A stretch of DNA of 64,000 nt from Siphonobacter sp047605205 (GTDB lineage Bacteria; Bacteroidota; Bacteroidia; Cytophagales; Spirosomataceae), in assembly GCA_047605205.1 (NCBI GenBank), contig JASGGE010000002.1, positions 1 to 64,000 on the forward strand, in the 5' to 3' direction. This document shows positions 34,659-42,800 of the stretch, one piece after another. The notes beneath the pieces are model-generated. The model saw only the letters and a list, made by a program, of their open reading frames with translations, had not been told where the DNA came from and ran no database searches. Each line of letters begins with the position of its first letter. Positions within the stretch are counted from its first letter, which is position 1. Both the position numbers and the translations under genes were made by a program.

Positions 34659-34904
34659 CTACATACCCGACTGACGCCAAAGCTGTTGTCCGTTCTGATA
34701 TAAAGCCAACGCAGGCACTGACTGAACCCGCAACTGGCCGGCCAGGAGTTGATTTTTATCAATTTCAATGATGGTCAGCTTGTCCCCCGTTTTATCTTTT
34801 AGAGCCTTCAGATGCGGAACCATCGCTTTGCAAGGACCGCACCATTCAGCGAAAAAATCAACCAGTACCGGTTTTTCTGAGTCTACTATTTCCCGAAAAT
34901 TCAT
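34659..34904 (-). pseudogene. Thioredoxin, truncated by in-frame TAG
   Basis: 81 aa with the active site FFAEWCGPCKAM (C22, C25). The frame stops at TAG (34661-34659) right after LWRQSGM. Beyond it the same frame stays open to a second TAG at 34611 and encodes SAQQMEQVVHQHVRI, which aligns without a gap with the C-terminal helix of the next paralogue (PAEKLYQIIREKI). The TAG falls where that paralogue has Leu, so a single change such as TTG to TAG explains it. The product would lack the last helix (full length would be about 98). It may be a recent pseudogene, a still-active short thioredoxin, or a base-call error. Confidence 0.75.
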
Positions 34905-34980
34905 AGCTTACCAGGTGGTTTAACGTTTAATAACATCCGGTTCAAACTTTCTAATGAATAAGTAAACGAAACCCGGGTAA

Positions 34981-35289
34981 CTATCGAAATCGTATTTTTT
35001 CGCGAATAATCTGGTACAGTTTTTCAGCGGGTAACCCACCCGCCTGACGCCATAATTGCTGCCCACGCTGATACAGAATAAACGTTGGAATCGACTGAAT
35101 TTTTAAATACTTTTTCAGTGTTTTATTTTTATCCGCATCGATTTTCAAAATTTCCAGATCGTCGCCAAACTCGTCTTTCAACGCATTCAGATGCGGGTCC
35201 ATTTTTCGACAGGGTTCACACCAGTCTGTGTAAAATTCAATCAATATTGGCTCTTCCGATGCGATTAACTCTTCAAATGTTCCATTCAT
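34981..35289 (-). CDS. Thioredoxin
   Basis: 102 aa, a complete single-domain thioredoxin. Active site FYTDWCEPCRKM (C24, C27; CEPC rather than CGPC), cis-Pro in IQSIPTFILYQRGQ. It reduces disulfides or persulfides in the cytosol. Paralogous to the truncated neighbour 76 bp downstream. Its place between TauE and the CstB-like gene suggests it removes or recycles protein persulfides. Confidence 0.9.
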   Translation of the reverse strand: MNGTFEELIASEEPILIEFYTDWCEPCRKMDPHLNALKDEFGDDLEILKIDADKNKTLKKYLKIQSIPTFILYQRGQQLWRQAGGLPAEKLYQIIREKIRFR

Positions 35290-35363
35290 AATTATGATCT
35301 ATTAAATCGGCTAAATTTGAAGGCTTCCTTTACCAAATGCATAAAATTTAAACATTAATTGCC

Positions 35364-36155
35364 TTAGTGAACCCATAACTCTTTTATCAGAATTGCCGTT
35401 CCCATGGCCAGCGTAAACCAGCCAAAAGCAGGCTTAAGTACATGCCCCGGAATTCGTCTGGACAATCCGGTTCCTAACACGACACCGATCAGGGTTAAGC
35501 TCATAAAACGAATGAGAAATGGCCAGTCCATCGGGTATTGCCCCAGATCGCCCAGAAACCCAATACAAGAGTTAATGGCAATGATCATCAACGATGTCCC
35601 AACCGCCAGTTTCATAGGTAATCGAACGAAATTGGCCAATACCGGAATAATTAAAAAACCTCCGCCTACTCCTACGAAACCCGTCAACATACCCACTAAT
35701 AAGCCTTCTACGAAAATCAGTGGATAATTTAACCGCTTGATGATTTCCTCTCCGTCGTCAATTTTTTTTGTTTTTCCCCGGATCATTGATTGTGCAGCAA
35801 GTAGCATTAACACCGCAAAGACAATCATCATCATCAGGTTTTTCGTTACTGTGAAATTCCCCCAGGTAAATAACACATTTGGCAACGCTGGCACTAGCCA
35901 TTTCCGCGTGCTGAATACCATTGCAAACGACGGAAACGAAAAAAATAGAGCTGTTTTAGGGCTTGCAAGCCCGCGTCTTAAATAATCCAGACAGCCTAAT
36001 AACGACGCCGAGCCTACAATTAACAGACTATAGGCGGTAGCAATGGCTGGCGGAAAATGATACATATATACCAAGACTGGTACCGTTAAAATAGACCCAC
36101 CTCCGCCTAACAAGCTCAGCAACACCCCGATAACCAAAGCTAATACGTCTCCCAT
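35364..36155 (-). CDS. TauE/SafE family sulfite/sulfur-anion exporter
   Basis: 263 aa with about eight membrane segments. GDVLALVIGVLLSLLGGGGS and GMLTGFVGVGGGFLIIP are the two glycine-rich repeats of the TauE/SafE family, which export sulfite or other organosulfur anions. Its ATG overlaps the ArsR stop (TAATG), giving translational coupling. Second gene of the sulfur operon, the same neighbourhood as tauE in staphylococcal cst. Confidence 0.9.
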   Translation of the reverse strand: MGDVLALVIGVLLSLLGGGGSILTVPVLVYMYHFPPAIATAYSLLIVGSASLLGCLDYLRRGLASPKTALFFSFPSFAMVFSTRKWLVPALPNVLFTWGNFTVTKNLMMMIVFAVLMLLAAQSMIRGKTKKIDDGEEIIKRLNYPLIFVEGLLVGMLTGFVGVGGGFLIIPVLANFVRLPMKLAVGTSLMIIAINSCIGFLGDLGQYPMDWPFLIRFMSLTLIGVVLGTGLSRRIPGHVLKPAFGWFTLAMGTAILIKELWVH

Positions 36156-36448
36156 TACATCATACAGTCACACTGTTCGATACTGGATAACAGCTTCAGA
36201 ACATTCGGTTCTTTGAGAGAATAATATCGGTTTTGGCCTTCCTGCTCACACATTAGTATCCCTTTGAGTTTCATATTGATCAAGTGATGGGATAACAACG
36301 ATTGCTCACATGCCAGCCGTTTACCTAATTCGTTAACACTCATCCGTTTGTCTTCACCTAAATGCTGAATGATGGCCAGCCGTACCGGATGAGCAACCGT
36401 TTTCAGAATAAAAGCGGCCTTTTCTAGTTTTTCTTTTTCAAGTGTCAT
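36155..36448 (-). CDS. ArsR family repressor, sulfur-operon regulator
   Basis: 97 aa from ATG at 36448 (MTLEKEKLEKAAFILKTVAHP); the longer frame runs into the likely operator. The winged helix covers about 12-90, with recognition helix LACEQSLLSHHLINMK. Four Cys: C47 in the HTH, C67 in the wing approach, C93 and C95 in a CDCMM tail. SqrR/BigR-type ArsR proteins sense persulfides by a Cys pair; C47 with one of the others could do so here (inference). First gene of the sulfur operon, divergent from the symporter. Confidence 0.88.
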   Translation of the reverse strand: MTLEKEKLEKAAFILKTVAHPVRLAIIQHLGEDKRMSVNELGKRLACEQSLLSHHLINMKLKGILMCEQEGQNRYYSLKEPNVLKLLSSIEQCDCMM

Positions 36449-36472
36449 GCAACAATAAATCAGCATACAAAT

Positions 36473-36492
36473 ATATGAACATATTTTCATAT
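36473..36492. promoter_or_regulatory. Candidate ArsR operator
   Basis: ATATGAA (36473-36479), six bases, TTCATAT (36486-36492): an exact 7-bp inverted repeat 25 bp upstream of the ArsR ATG, in the divergent gap to the symporter. A further TATTCATAAT lies at about 36500. Size and placing fit ArsR-family operators. Confidence 0.5.
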
Positions 36493-36580
36493 TTATATAT
36501 ATTCATAATATCTTTCTTATAAATGTTTTTACTGAAACTGAATAAATTCGTAAAATCAGCTCTTCATTCCTCACCAACTC

Positions 36581-37969
36581 ATGCTTATTACCTCCATTCT
36601 TCTCTACCTGGCTCTAAATGTATTGATTGGTTTATGGGCTTCGCACCGGGTGAAGAATACCGAAGACTTTGTCCTGGCAGGCCGTAACTTAAGTTTTGCT
36701 CTGGCTACTATGGTAACCTTTGCAACCTGGTTTGGCTCCGAAACCATGATGGGAGCTCCGGGCCGATTTGTTGAAGACGGCGTGTTAGGCGTTATTGAAG
36801 ACCCCTTCGGAGCAGGTTTATGCTTGATTTTAGTCGGGGTTTTTTATGCCCGGGCTTTCTATAAACTGAATATCATTACTTTCTGCGATTTTTTCAGGTT
36901 GCGTTTCGGCAAGTGGGCTGAATACCTTTCGGCTATTTTGATTGTTCCTTCCTACTTTGGCTGGATTGCCGCACAACTGGTTTCTATGAGTATTGTCGGG
37001 GAAGTAGTTTTTGGCTTACCTATGAGTACGGGCATCTGGGTGGGAGCTGGACTGGTAATGTTTTATACCTTAACGGGCGGAATGTGGTCTCTTTCCATTA
37101 CCGACTTTCTACACAACATTATTCTGATGGCTGGCTTAATTATTCTGGCAGTCATTCTGGCAAGCGAAGCAGGTGGCGTATCTACGATTATTGCACGACA
37201 ACCACCTGGTTTTTTTCGCATGGTGCCACGTGCCTGGTCAGACTCGGCTGAATACTTTGCTGCCTGGATTACGATTGGCCTGGGCTCTATTCCTCAACAA
37301 GATGTTTTTCAGCGGGTAATGGCGGCGAAAGATGCTCCTACCGCTGTTCGCTCTTCAGTTGGTGCGGGGGTATTGTACTGGACCATTGCCCTGTTTCCAC
37401 TCTTTATTGGTTTGACATCGGTTCAGCTTCATCCGGAGTTGCTTCAGGGAGATGCCCAGCTCATCATTCCGAATATGGTATTAAAACACGCTCCGCTTTG
37501 GGTACAGATGCTGTTTTTTGGAGCATTAATCTCCGCTTTACTAAGTACTACCTCAGGAGCCATTCTGGCACCGGCGGCCGTTATGGGCGAAAATCTTATC
37601 AGACCTTTTTTCTCTTCCATCACCGATAAGCAGCTTTTGTTAGCCATTCGGCTATCGGTGGTATTTGTCACTGGGTGTGCTATCTGGATGGCTTTGGGGC
37701 GGCAAGATGTATTCGAGCTCGTTGCCGAGTCGTCGGCCTTAAGTTTAGTGTCTTTGTTTATCCCGATGACGATGGGCCTGTACTGGAAAAAAGCAAATTT
37801 GCCGGGCTGTCTGCTTTCAATGCTGTTAGGTTTAATAGGCTGGCTTCTGTCCCGGTATTATTCCTTTAGCATTCCAGCCATCCTGATTGGTCTGTTCGGC
37901 AGTTTCCTGGGGATGATCATTGGTATTTTCTGGGAGACGGTCAACACCTGCAAAACCTCAAATTCCTAG
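36581..37969 (+). CDS. Sodium:solute symporter family protein
   Basis: 462 aa, about 12 membrane segments, SSF (SLC5) family. N-terminal LNVLIGLWASHRVKNTEDFVLAGR and TFATWFGSETMMGAPG are the conserved unwound TM1/TM2 region, and GLGSIPQQDVFQRVMAAKDA is the signature loop. Couples Na+ to uptake of an unknown solute. It is divergent from the sulfur operon and shares its control region, so a sulfur-related substrate is possible but unproven. Its last 12 bp overlap the convergent rhodanese gene. Confidence 0.9.
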   Translation: MLITSILLYLALNVLIGLWASHRVKNTEDFVLAGRNLSFALATMVTFATWFGSETMMGAPGRFVEDGVLGVIEDPFGAGLCLILVGVFYARAFYKLNIITFCDFFRLRFGKWAEYLSAILIVPSYFGWIAAQLVSMSIVGEVVFGLPMSTGIWVGAGLVMFYTLTGGMWSLSITDFLHNIILMAGLIILAVILASEAGGVSTIIARQPPGFFRMVPRAWSDSAEYFAAWITIGLGSIPQQDVFQRVMAAKDAPTAVRSSVGAGVLYWTIALFPLFIGLTSVQLHPELLQGDAQLIIPNMVLKHAPLWVQMLFFGALISALLSTTSGAILAPAAVMGENLIRPFFSSITDKQLLLAIRLSVVFVTGCAIWMALGRQDVFELVAESSALSLVSLFIPMTMGLYWKKANLPGCLLSMLLGLIGWLLSRYYSFSIPAILIGLFGSFLGMIIGIFWETVNTCKTSNS

Positions 37970-38254
37970 GTAAGCCACTAGTCCCCCATCCAGATTACGG
38001 GGGTGCTCAAAACCACGTTTTCCTAAAATACGGGTTGCAATAGCACTTTGCATGCCTGTCCCACAAATAACAATTACTTCTTTCTGTTTCCAGTTATCAG
38101 GAATTTCATTGATTCGGAGTAAAAGCTCATCCATCGGAATGGCTAAACCTCCTACCGAAAAATCATCGCGTTCGTAAGGCGTACGAATGTCAAGTATGTT
38201 CAATTCTTCCTGCTCCAGGCGTTTTTTAAATTCTTCAGGCGTAATGGAAGCCAT
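37958..38254 (-). CDS. Rhodanese-like sulfurtransferase
   Basis: 98 aa from ATG at 38254 (MASITPEEFKKRL); a start at 38272 is also possible. A single rhodanese domain with LDIRTPYERDDF and the active-site loop VICGTGMQSAIATRIL, in which the catalytic Cys is present. Transfers sulfane sulfur to cyanide or thiol acceptors. It lies convergent to the symporter (12-bp overlap) and follows the PASTA gene on the minus strand after about 37 bp. Confidence 0.85.
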   Translation of the reverse strand: MASITPEEFKKRLEQEELNILDIRTPYERDDFSVGGLAIPMDELLLRINEIPDNWKQKEVIVICGTGMQSAIATRILGKRGFEHPRNLDGGLVAYLGI

Positions 38255-38291
38255 ACTACTAAGGAAATTCAACAGGTTTTCCAGCCTTTCT

Positions 38292-39104
38292 CTAGGGATT
38301 ATTGGGGTCTGGCTCCAGTTTACCTTCTCCGGTATCGTTATCTGGTTTACCAGCTATCCATAAATCAATAATTTCGCCTACGTGAATTTTACCGTTTTCT
38401 ACAGCAGGACGTTGTTCTACTACCGTGCCAGGTGCCGCACCTGGTATTTGTTTATATAGTACAGTACCCACCCGCAAATCAGAACCTTTGATCACAATTT
38501 CAGCTTCCTCCAACGACATGCCAATGAGGTTTGGAACATCCAGCTCTGTATTTCCAATGCCGTTTCCAACTACTAAATCAATTTTTGATCCTTTCGGAAT
38601 GAGCGTCCCTACTTCTACTTTTTTACCATTGAAATATTGCTCCAGAACAGCATTTTCGGCAATATCAGGAATATAGCGAATCTGCCCTTCTTCCAGTCCT
38701 ACGCTTCGCAGGTAAAGCTGAGCACTCCGAATACCTTTACCTAATAAATCAGGCATCCGAATCATGGGGGCTGTCGCCATCGTAACCGTCAGATAGATAT
38801 TACGCCCTTCTTTCACTAGCGAATTCGGGAAAGGATATTGAGAAAGGACCGTTAATGGAGCCACACCAGAAACAAACGTGCAATCTGAAATAACGTAATC
38901 CAGCCCACGTTCATCCAGGGCTGATTCTACGTCTTCCAGGTTCATTTTACGTAAATCAGGCACCGTTATACTCTGACCATGATTGGTTGTCCAGGGAAGG
39001 TATACGAAGAAAAAACCTAAGAATAACGTTAATAGAATACTAATAACCAGCAGAATATGAATAATAAGATCTCTACGCGTTCGGGTTTTGATGTAAATTG
39101 TCAT
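38292..39104 (-). CDS. PASTA domain membrane protein
   Basis: 270 aa. Short cytosolic N-terminus, one membrane segment (about 13-36), then three PASTA domains: VPDLRKMNLEDVESAL, MPDLLGKGIRSAQLYLRSVG and VPNLIGMSLEEAEIVIKGS. The end is disordered (PDNDTGEGKLEPDPNNP). PASTA domains bind muropeptides or other envelope parts. No kinase domain is attached. Such standalone PASTA proteins are typical of Bacteroidota. Confidence 0.9.
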   Translation of the reverse strand: MTIYIKTRTRRDLIIHILLVISILLTLFLGFFFVYLPWTTNHGQSITVPDLRKMNLEDVESALDERGLDYVISDCTFVSGVAPLTVLSQYPFPNSLVKEGRNIYLTVTMATAPMIRMPDLLGKGIRSAQLYLRSVGLEEGQIRYIPDIAENAVLEQYFNGKKVEVGTLIPKGSKIDLVVGNGIGNTELDVPNLIGMSLEEAEIVIKGSDLRVGTVLYKQIPGAAPGTVVEQRPAVENGKIHVGEIIDLWIAGKPDNDTGEGKLEPDPNNP

Positions 39105-39376
39105 ACTTGGGTATTAAATCACGGTTTCCGGTTTCGGAATAAAAAATCATTCTGGAATAAAAACGAAAAATCCTGTAAGCTTGGTCACAAGTTTACGGAA
39201 AATCAACAGAATTTGCCGATAATTCTGTTCGGGAGGTACGAATAAGTTCGTCATACTGACGGCTCCGGTATACATGTACTAATACATTATTCGTTCCAGC
39301 CAGAGGGCCTCCCTTTCTTAATTATTATTTATTTTTCATTTTATAACGATGCCTGTTGAGGCCATTATTCCTGTCC

Positions 39377-39817
39377 ATGAAAGTTCGCCCTGCCGTCCTT
39401 TTACTTGTAAATGATCACGTTCTCTTAACCCGCTATCGTTACGGCGATCAGGACGTTTTTCAGTTACCAGGTGGAAACCCTGATTCTAATGAATTATTAT
39501 CCGCAACGCTAATTCGTGAATTACGGGAGGAATTAAACATTGAAATCGAAGTGGGTCCGTTCTTAGTACTCGGTGAAGTACACTTACCTCAATTAAAACA
39601 GGGAGTGTTGCACTGCGTTTTTGAAGGCACCATCATTGGGGGTATTCCTAGCATTAATCCTGCCGAAACAACCGCTCTGGAAGTAGTATGGAAACCTTTG
39701 CGAGAGTTAGCTGAATTAAATCTGTATCCTAACGTAGGAGCTGAGCTATTCGAGCTTGCAAGTGGCCTCAGAAGCTCGCCTTACCTCGGGAAAATACGCC
39801 AGGAGTGGTTTGGATGA
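39377..39817 (+). CDS. NUDIX hydrolase
   Basis: 146 aa from ATG at 39377 (MKVRPAVLLLVNDHVLL); a start at 39356 adds seven residues. The Nudix box runs GGNPDSNELLSATLIRELRE then EL, matching Gx5Ex7REUxEExG with the last Gly replaced by Asn. It hydrolyses a nucleoside diphosphate linked to another moiety; the substrate is unknown. It ends at a strong hairpin facing PorU2. Confidence 0.87.
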   Translation: MKVRPAVLLLVNDHVLLTRYRYGDQDVFQLPGGNPDSNELLSATLIRELREELNIEIEVGPFLVLGEVHLPQLKQGVLHCVFEGTIIGGIPSINPAETTALEVVWKPLRELAELNLYPNVGAELFELASGLRSSPYLGKIRQEWFG

Positions 39818-39821
39818 GTGC

Positions 39822-39879
39822 GTTTAGGGTTTTGAGTTGGGGGCATTAACCGCTATGTTACCCACTCAAAACCCTAAAC
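39822..39879. terminator. 16-bp stem hairpin between NUDIX and PorU2 genes
   Basis: GTTTAGGGTTTTGAGT (39822-39837) pairs exactly with ACTCAAAACCCTAAAC (39864-39879). An extra partial copy, ACTCAAAACCCT, follows directly at about 39878-39889. It separates convergent genes and can act both ways. The same kind of GAGTTTAG-rich sequence occurs at 8485-8569 and about 61660-61700. Confidence 0.6.
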
Positions 39880-39888
39880 TCAAAACCC

Positions 39889-42800
39889 TTAGCGAGCAAT
39901 AACTATTCGGCCTAACGATTTTGACTGCGAAGAATCCAGAACAGGCATTGCCTGGCCATTCTGAGTCATTTTTATTCGATATACATAAACGCCAGCTGGT
40001 AAACTTATCCCCTGCTGATCGGTACCATCCCAATAAAATTCGTTTCGCCCAATTGTCAATGCCTTATCTCCATTCGTAATGATACGAATTATTTTGCCCT
40101 GAAGGTTATAAATTTCGATGGCAAATTGATCCGGAATCTGATCTCCACTTAAATTAACTGTAAAGCGACTGTAGTATTGAAGTGGATTCGGGCTAACATT
40201 CATTTGTTGCACTCCCGACTGATTCAGCACCGTAAAATGTATTGAATAAGGTATGCCACCCGCCATGTTCCCGGCAACATCACGTCCCTGTACCTGTAAT
40301 AAATACGTTCCGTCACTCAAATTTTCTGGGCTATACGTTGCCCGAAAATCATTATTTTCCTGTACTTCCCAACTTATATTTTTGAAGGGAATTCGTACAA
40401 GATCAGCATCAGGTTGTTGTAAGTATACATCTATACCCGTTGTATCTTTTCGGATCTGGTATAGGTTCTCATCCAGCAAACGAATCTGGATAGTAGGATT
40501 TGGTGAGACATAATCGCCATCCTGAATAGTCTTACCATCAAAGGTAACCTCAAGCGTAGGAGCCGTTTCATCAGCGGCTACTGTTACGATGAAGGTCACC
40601 GAATTATTTGTATAGGTAACCTCAGGTTGAATCTCCGGATTGACATTTACCGTAATTCTATTTTCTCCGGCTGATAAATTACTGTAACTGACTGTCAGTG
40701 GGATATTCATCGTTGACGGAACACTGTATTCACTTGTAGACTGAACGTTTGTATTACTATTACTCACCTTTACTCTGACAATAACTGGCCTTATAAATGT
40801 TGTTTTACTGAGTAATACATAATTTAAATTACCTGTAAAACTTTCTCCTTCATTTATACTATATGAGTAAGATGACCGATAGGTGTCTTCCCCATCCAGA
40901 CGCGTAACCCCTTCTGGTACTGAAGCGTACGTAACCAGCCAACGTTGTAATTGTGCCGGAGTAGTGTTTCCCGTTACTTTTTCCCGAAGCCTCAAATACG
41001 GATAGTTACTAGCATTGATTGAGCTGATGCTCAAGTTACGTGCTGTTATGTCCTTAAAAAGTAGCGTTTCGTTTCCACCGTAGTCAACCCCATAAATATC
41101 CAGTTGGGCTTTCTGTGTATCGGTTAGAGCTACTTTTTGCTGCACTACACCCCAACTGGTGGTGGGCCCTATTAATGGTGAGGTTAATGTTCCCTGGGTA
41201 TACGAATCCTGAAGTTCATAGTCTGTTAAACTGAGGGTTGTAGAATCTCCTTCAGCAAGTACTGCTGGTGTTAGCCATTGCAAAGCACTACCAGTTCCTT
41301 TTCTTGCTAGTAAAATAAAGGCTGAACCTGCTATAAGCTGATCCAGACGTTCATCCGCTCCTAAGGCCTTTACTTTCTGTTTTAAGGCAATGGACCAGGT
41401 GCTGATATCCACACTCCCTGATGGGAATAACAGCACAAAATCGCTATCAGGTATAGCCGTTAGATATTGATCTAATAACCCAGCTGAAATATTATCAGCA
41501 CTAAAGTAATTAGCAGCATAGGGAGAGTTCCCACATAATTGGGCAGATAATACAGAATAAGGAGTGAGGGATGTTTTACTAAAAGCGATGGCTACCAGAG
41601 CATCTTTATTACAATTTCCATTAGTCACTACAATCAGATCCTCAAGTTTCAGCTGTGTTTGCTGATAGGCCGTTGTAGAGACCTTCGCTCCCAGTACCTG
41701 AAGGTTAATTTTTAGTTCATTGGTCGTATAAGCCCATTTTGTTCCAGAAAGGCCTATCACCTCAGAAGTGACACTAGCAAACTGATTGGCTGTACTTTGC
41801 GACCATCCGTCTTGTACTCCGCGGATGTAGGTAAACGAATATTCTGTCCACTGATTATTATCATCAAAAGCTTCATCTGCTCCGCGAACTCGCCAATAAT
41901 AAACGGTACTATCTTTATCCAGTAGCGAAACATTCCAGCCATCCGTATTTGAGGCTGCGAGTGTAGTAGTCTGTTTGAAAGAACTGCTATACGTTGCTGA
42001 CGTGTCAATTTCGAAAAGGATGTTAGGCGTTGTTGAAGAACTGGAGGTTGCCGGTGTATATTCAGCAACCAGGCGGGCTGTAGGTTGTGAATTAGTAAGC
42101 GTTCCGACGATTGCGTAGTTTGCAGGAAGGACTGGCCTGGCCAGCGATCCGGGAATCGTATAGTTAAGCGTTGCCTGGTTATTCGCTTTGCTCATTTCTT
42201 CGATTTCGCCATCTGGATCAATCGTTATCAAAAACTTAGTGACTCCCCCGCCCATACCAGCATTCTGAACGGTAAAGTATAAAGTGTCCTGATACGATAT
42301 GGGTGCGTAAGTTTGAGTTCCCATATCTACAACTGTTCCAGTAGAAAGGGTACGTTTCAAGTTTATTTTGAAAGAATTGCTCGAAACTTTTGCCAGGTTA
42401 CTAACCACCATACCCACCCGGAACGAATCTACTGTAGCAACTACTTCTTCACCATTAATTCCCTGTAAAAAAATACTTGAATTATTGATCGAATAATCGG
42501 TCTTGTTATAAGGAAAAATGACCACCGCAGGATCTCCCTGAAGAGTAAAGCTCTGCAACTGTTGAATAACATAATCATTCAGAGTGGTCTGATTTCCAAT
42601 ATAACGCCGTATTGTTTCGCGGTGAATGGCTCCCCACGGCTTATTCAGAAACGAAGAATCGGTCGTGGCGACTTTATAGAGTATCGTGCAGTATTGATCT
42701 AAAAATGTTGAATAACCAGCATTGCCGTGGGCCATAAATAAAATAGCTCCGCGATCAGCCGTCATTAACCAGTCTTCGCCAAAAGTACCCTTCTTGTAAT

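Noticed and set aside
33184..34680. Longer 498-aa form of the CstB-like protein
   Set aside because: The extra 35 residues overlap the broken thioredoxin gene in another frame and do not resemble the family N-terminus; MIIEQIYTGCLAQ at 34575 does.
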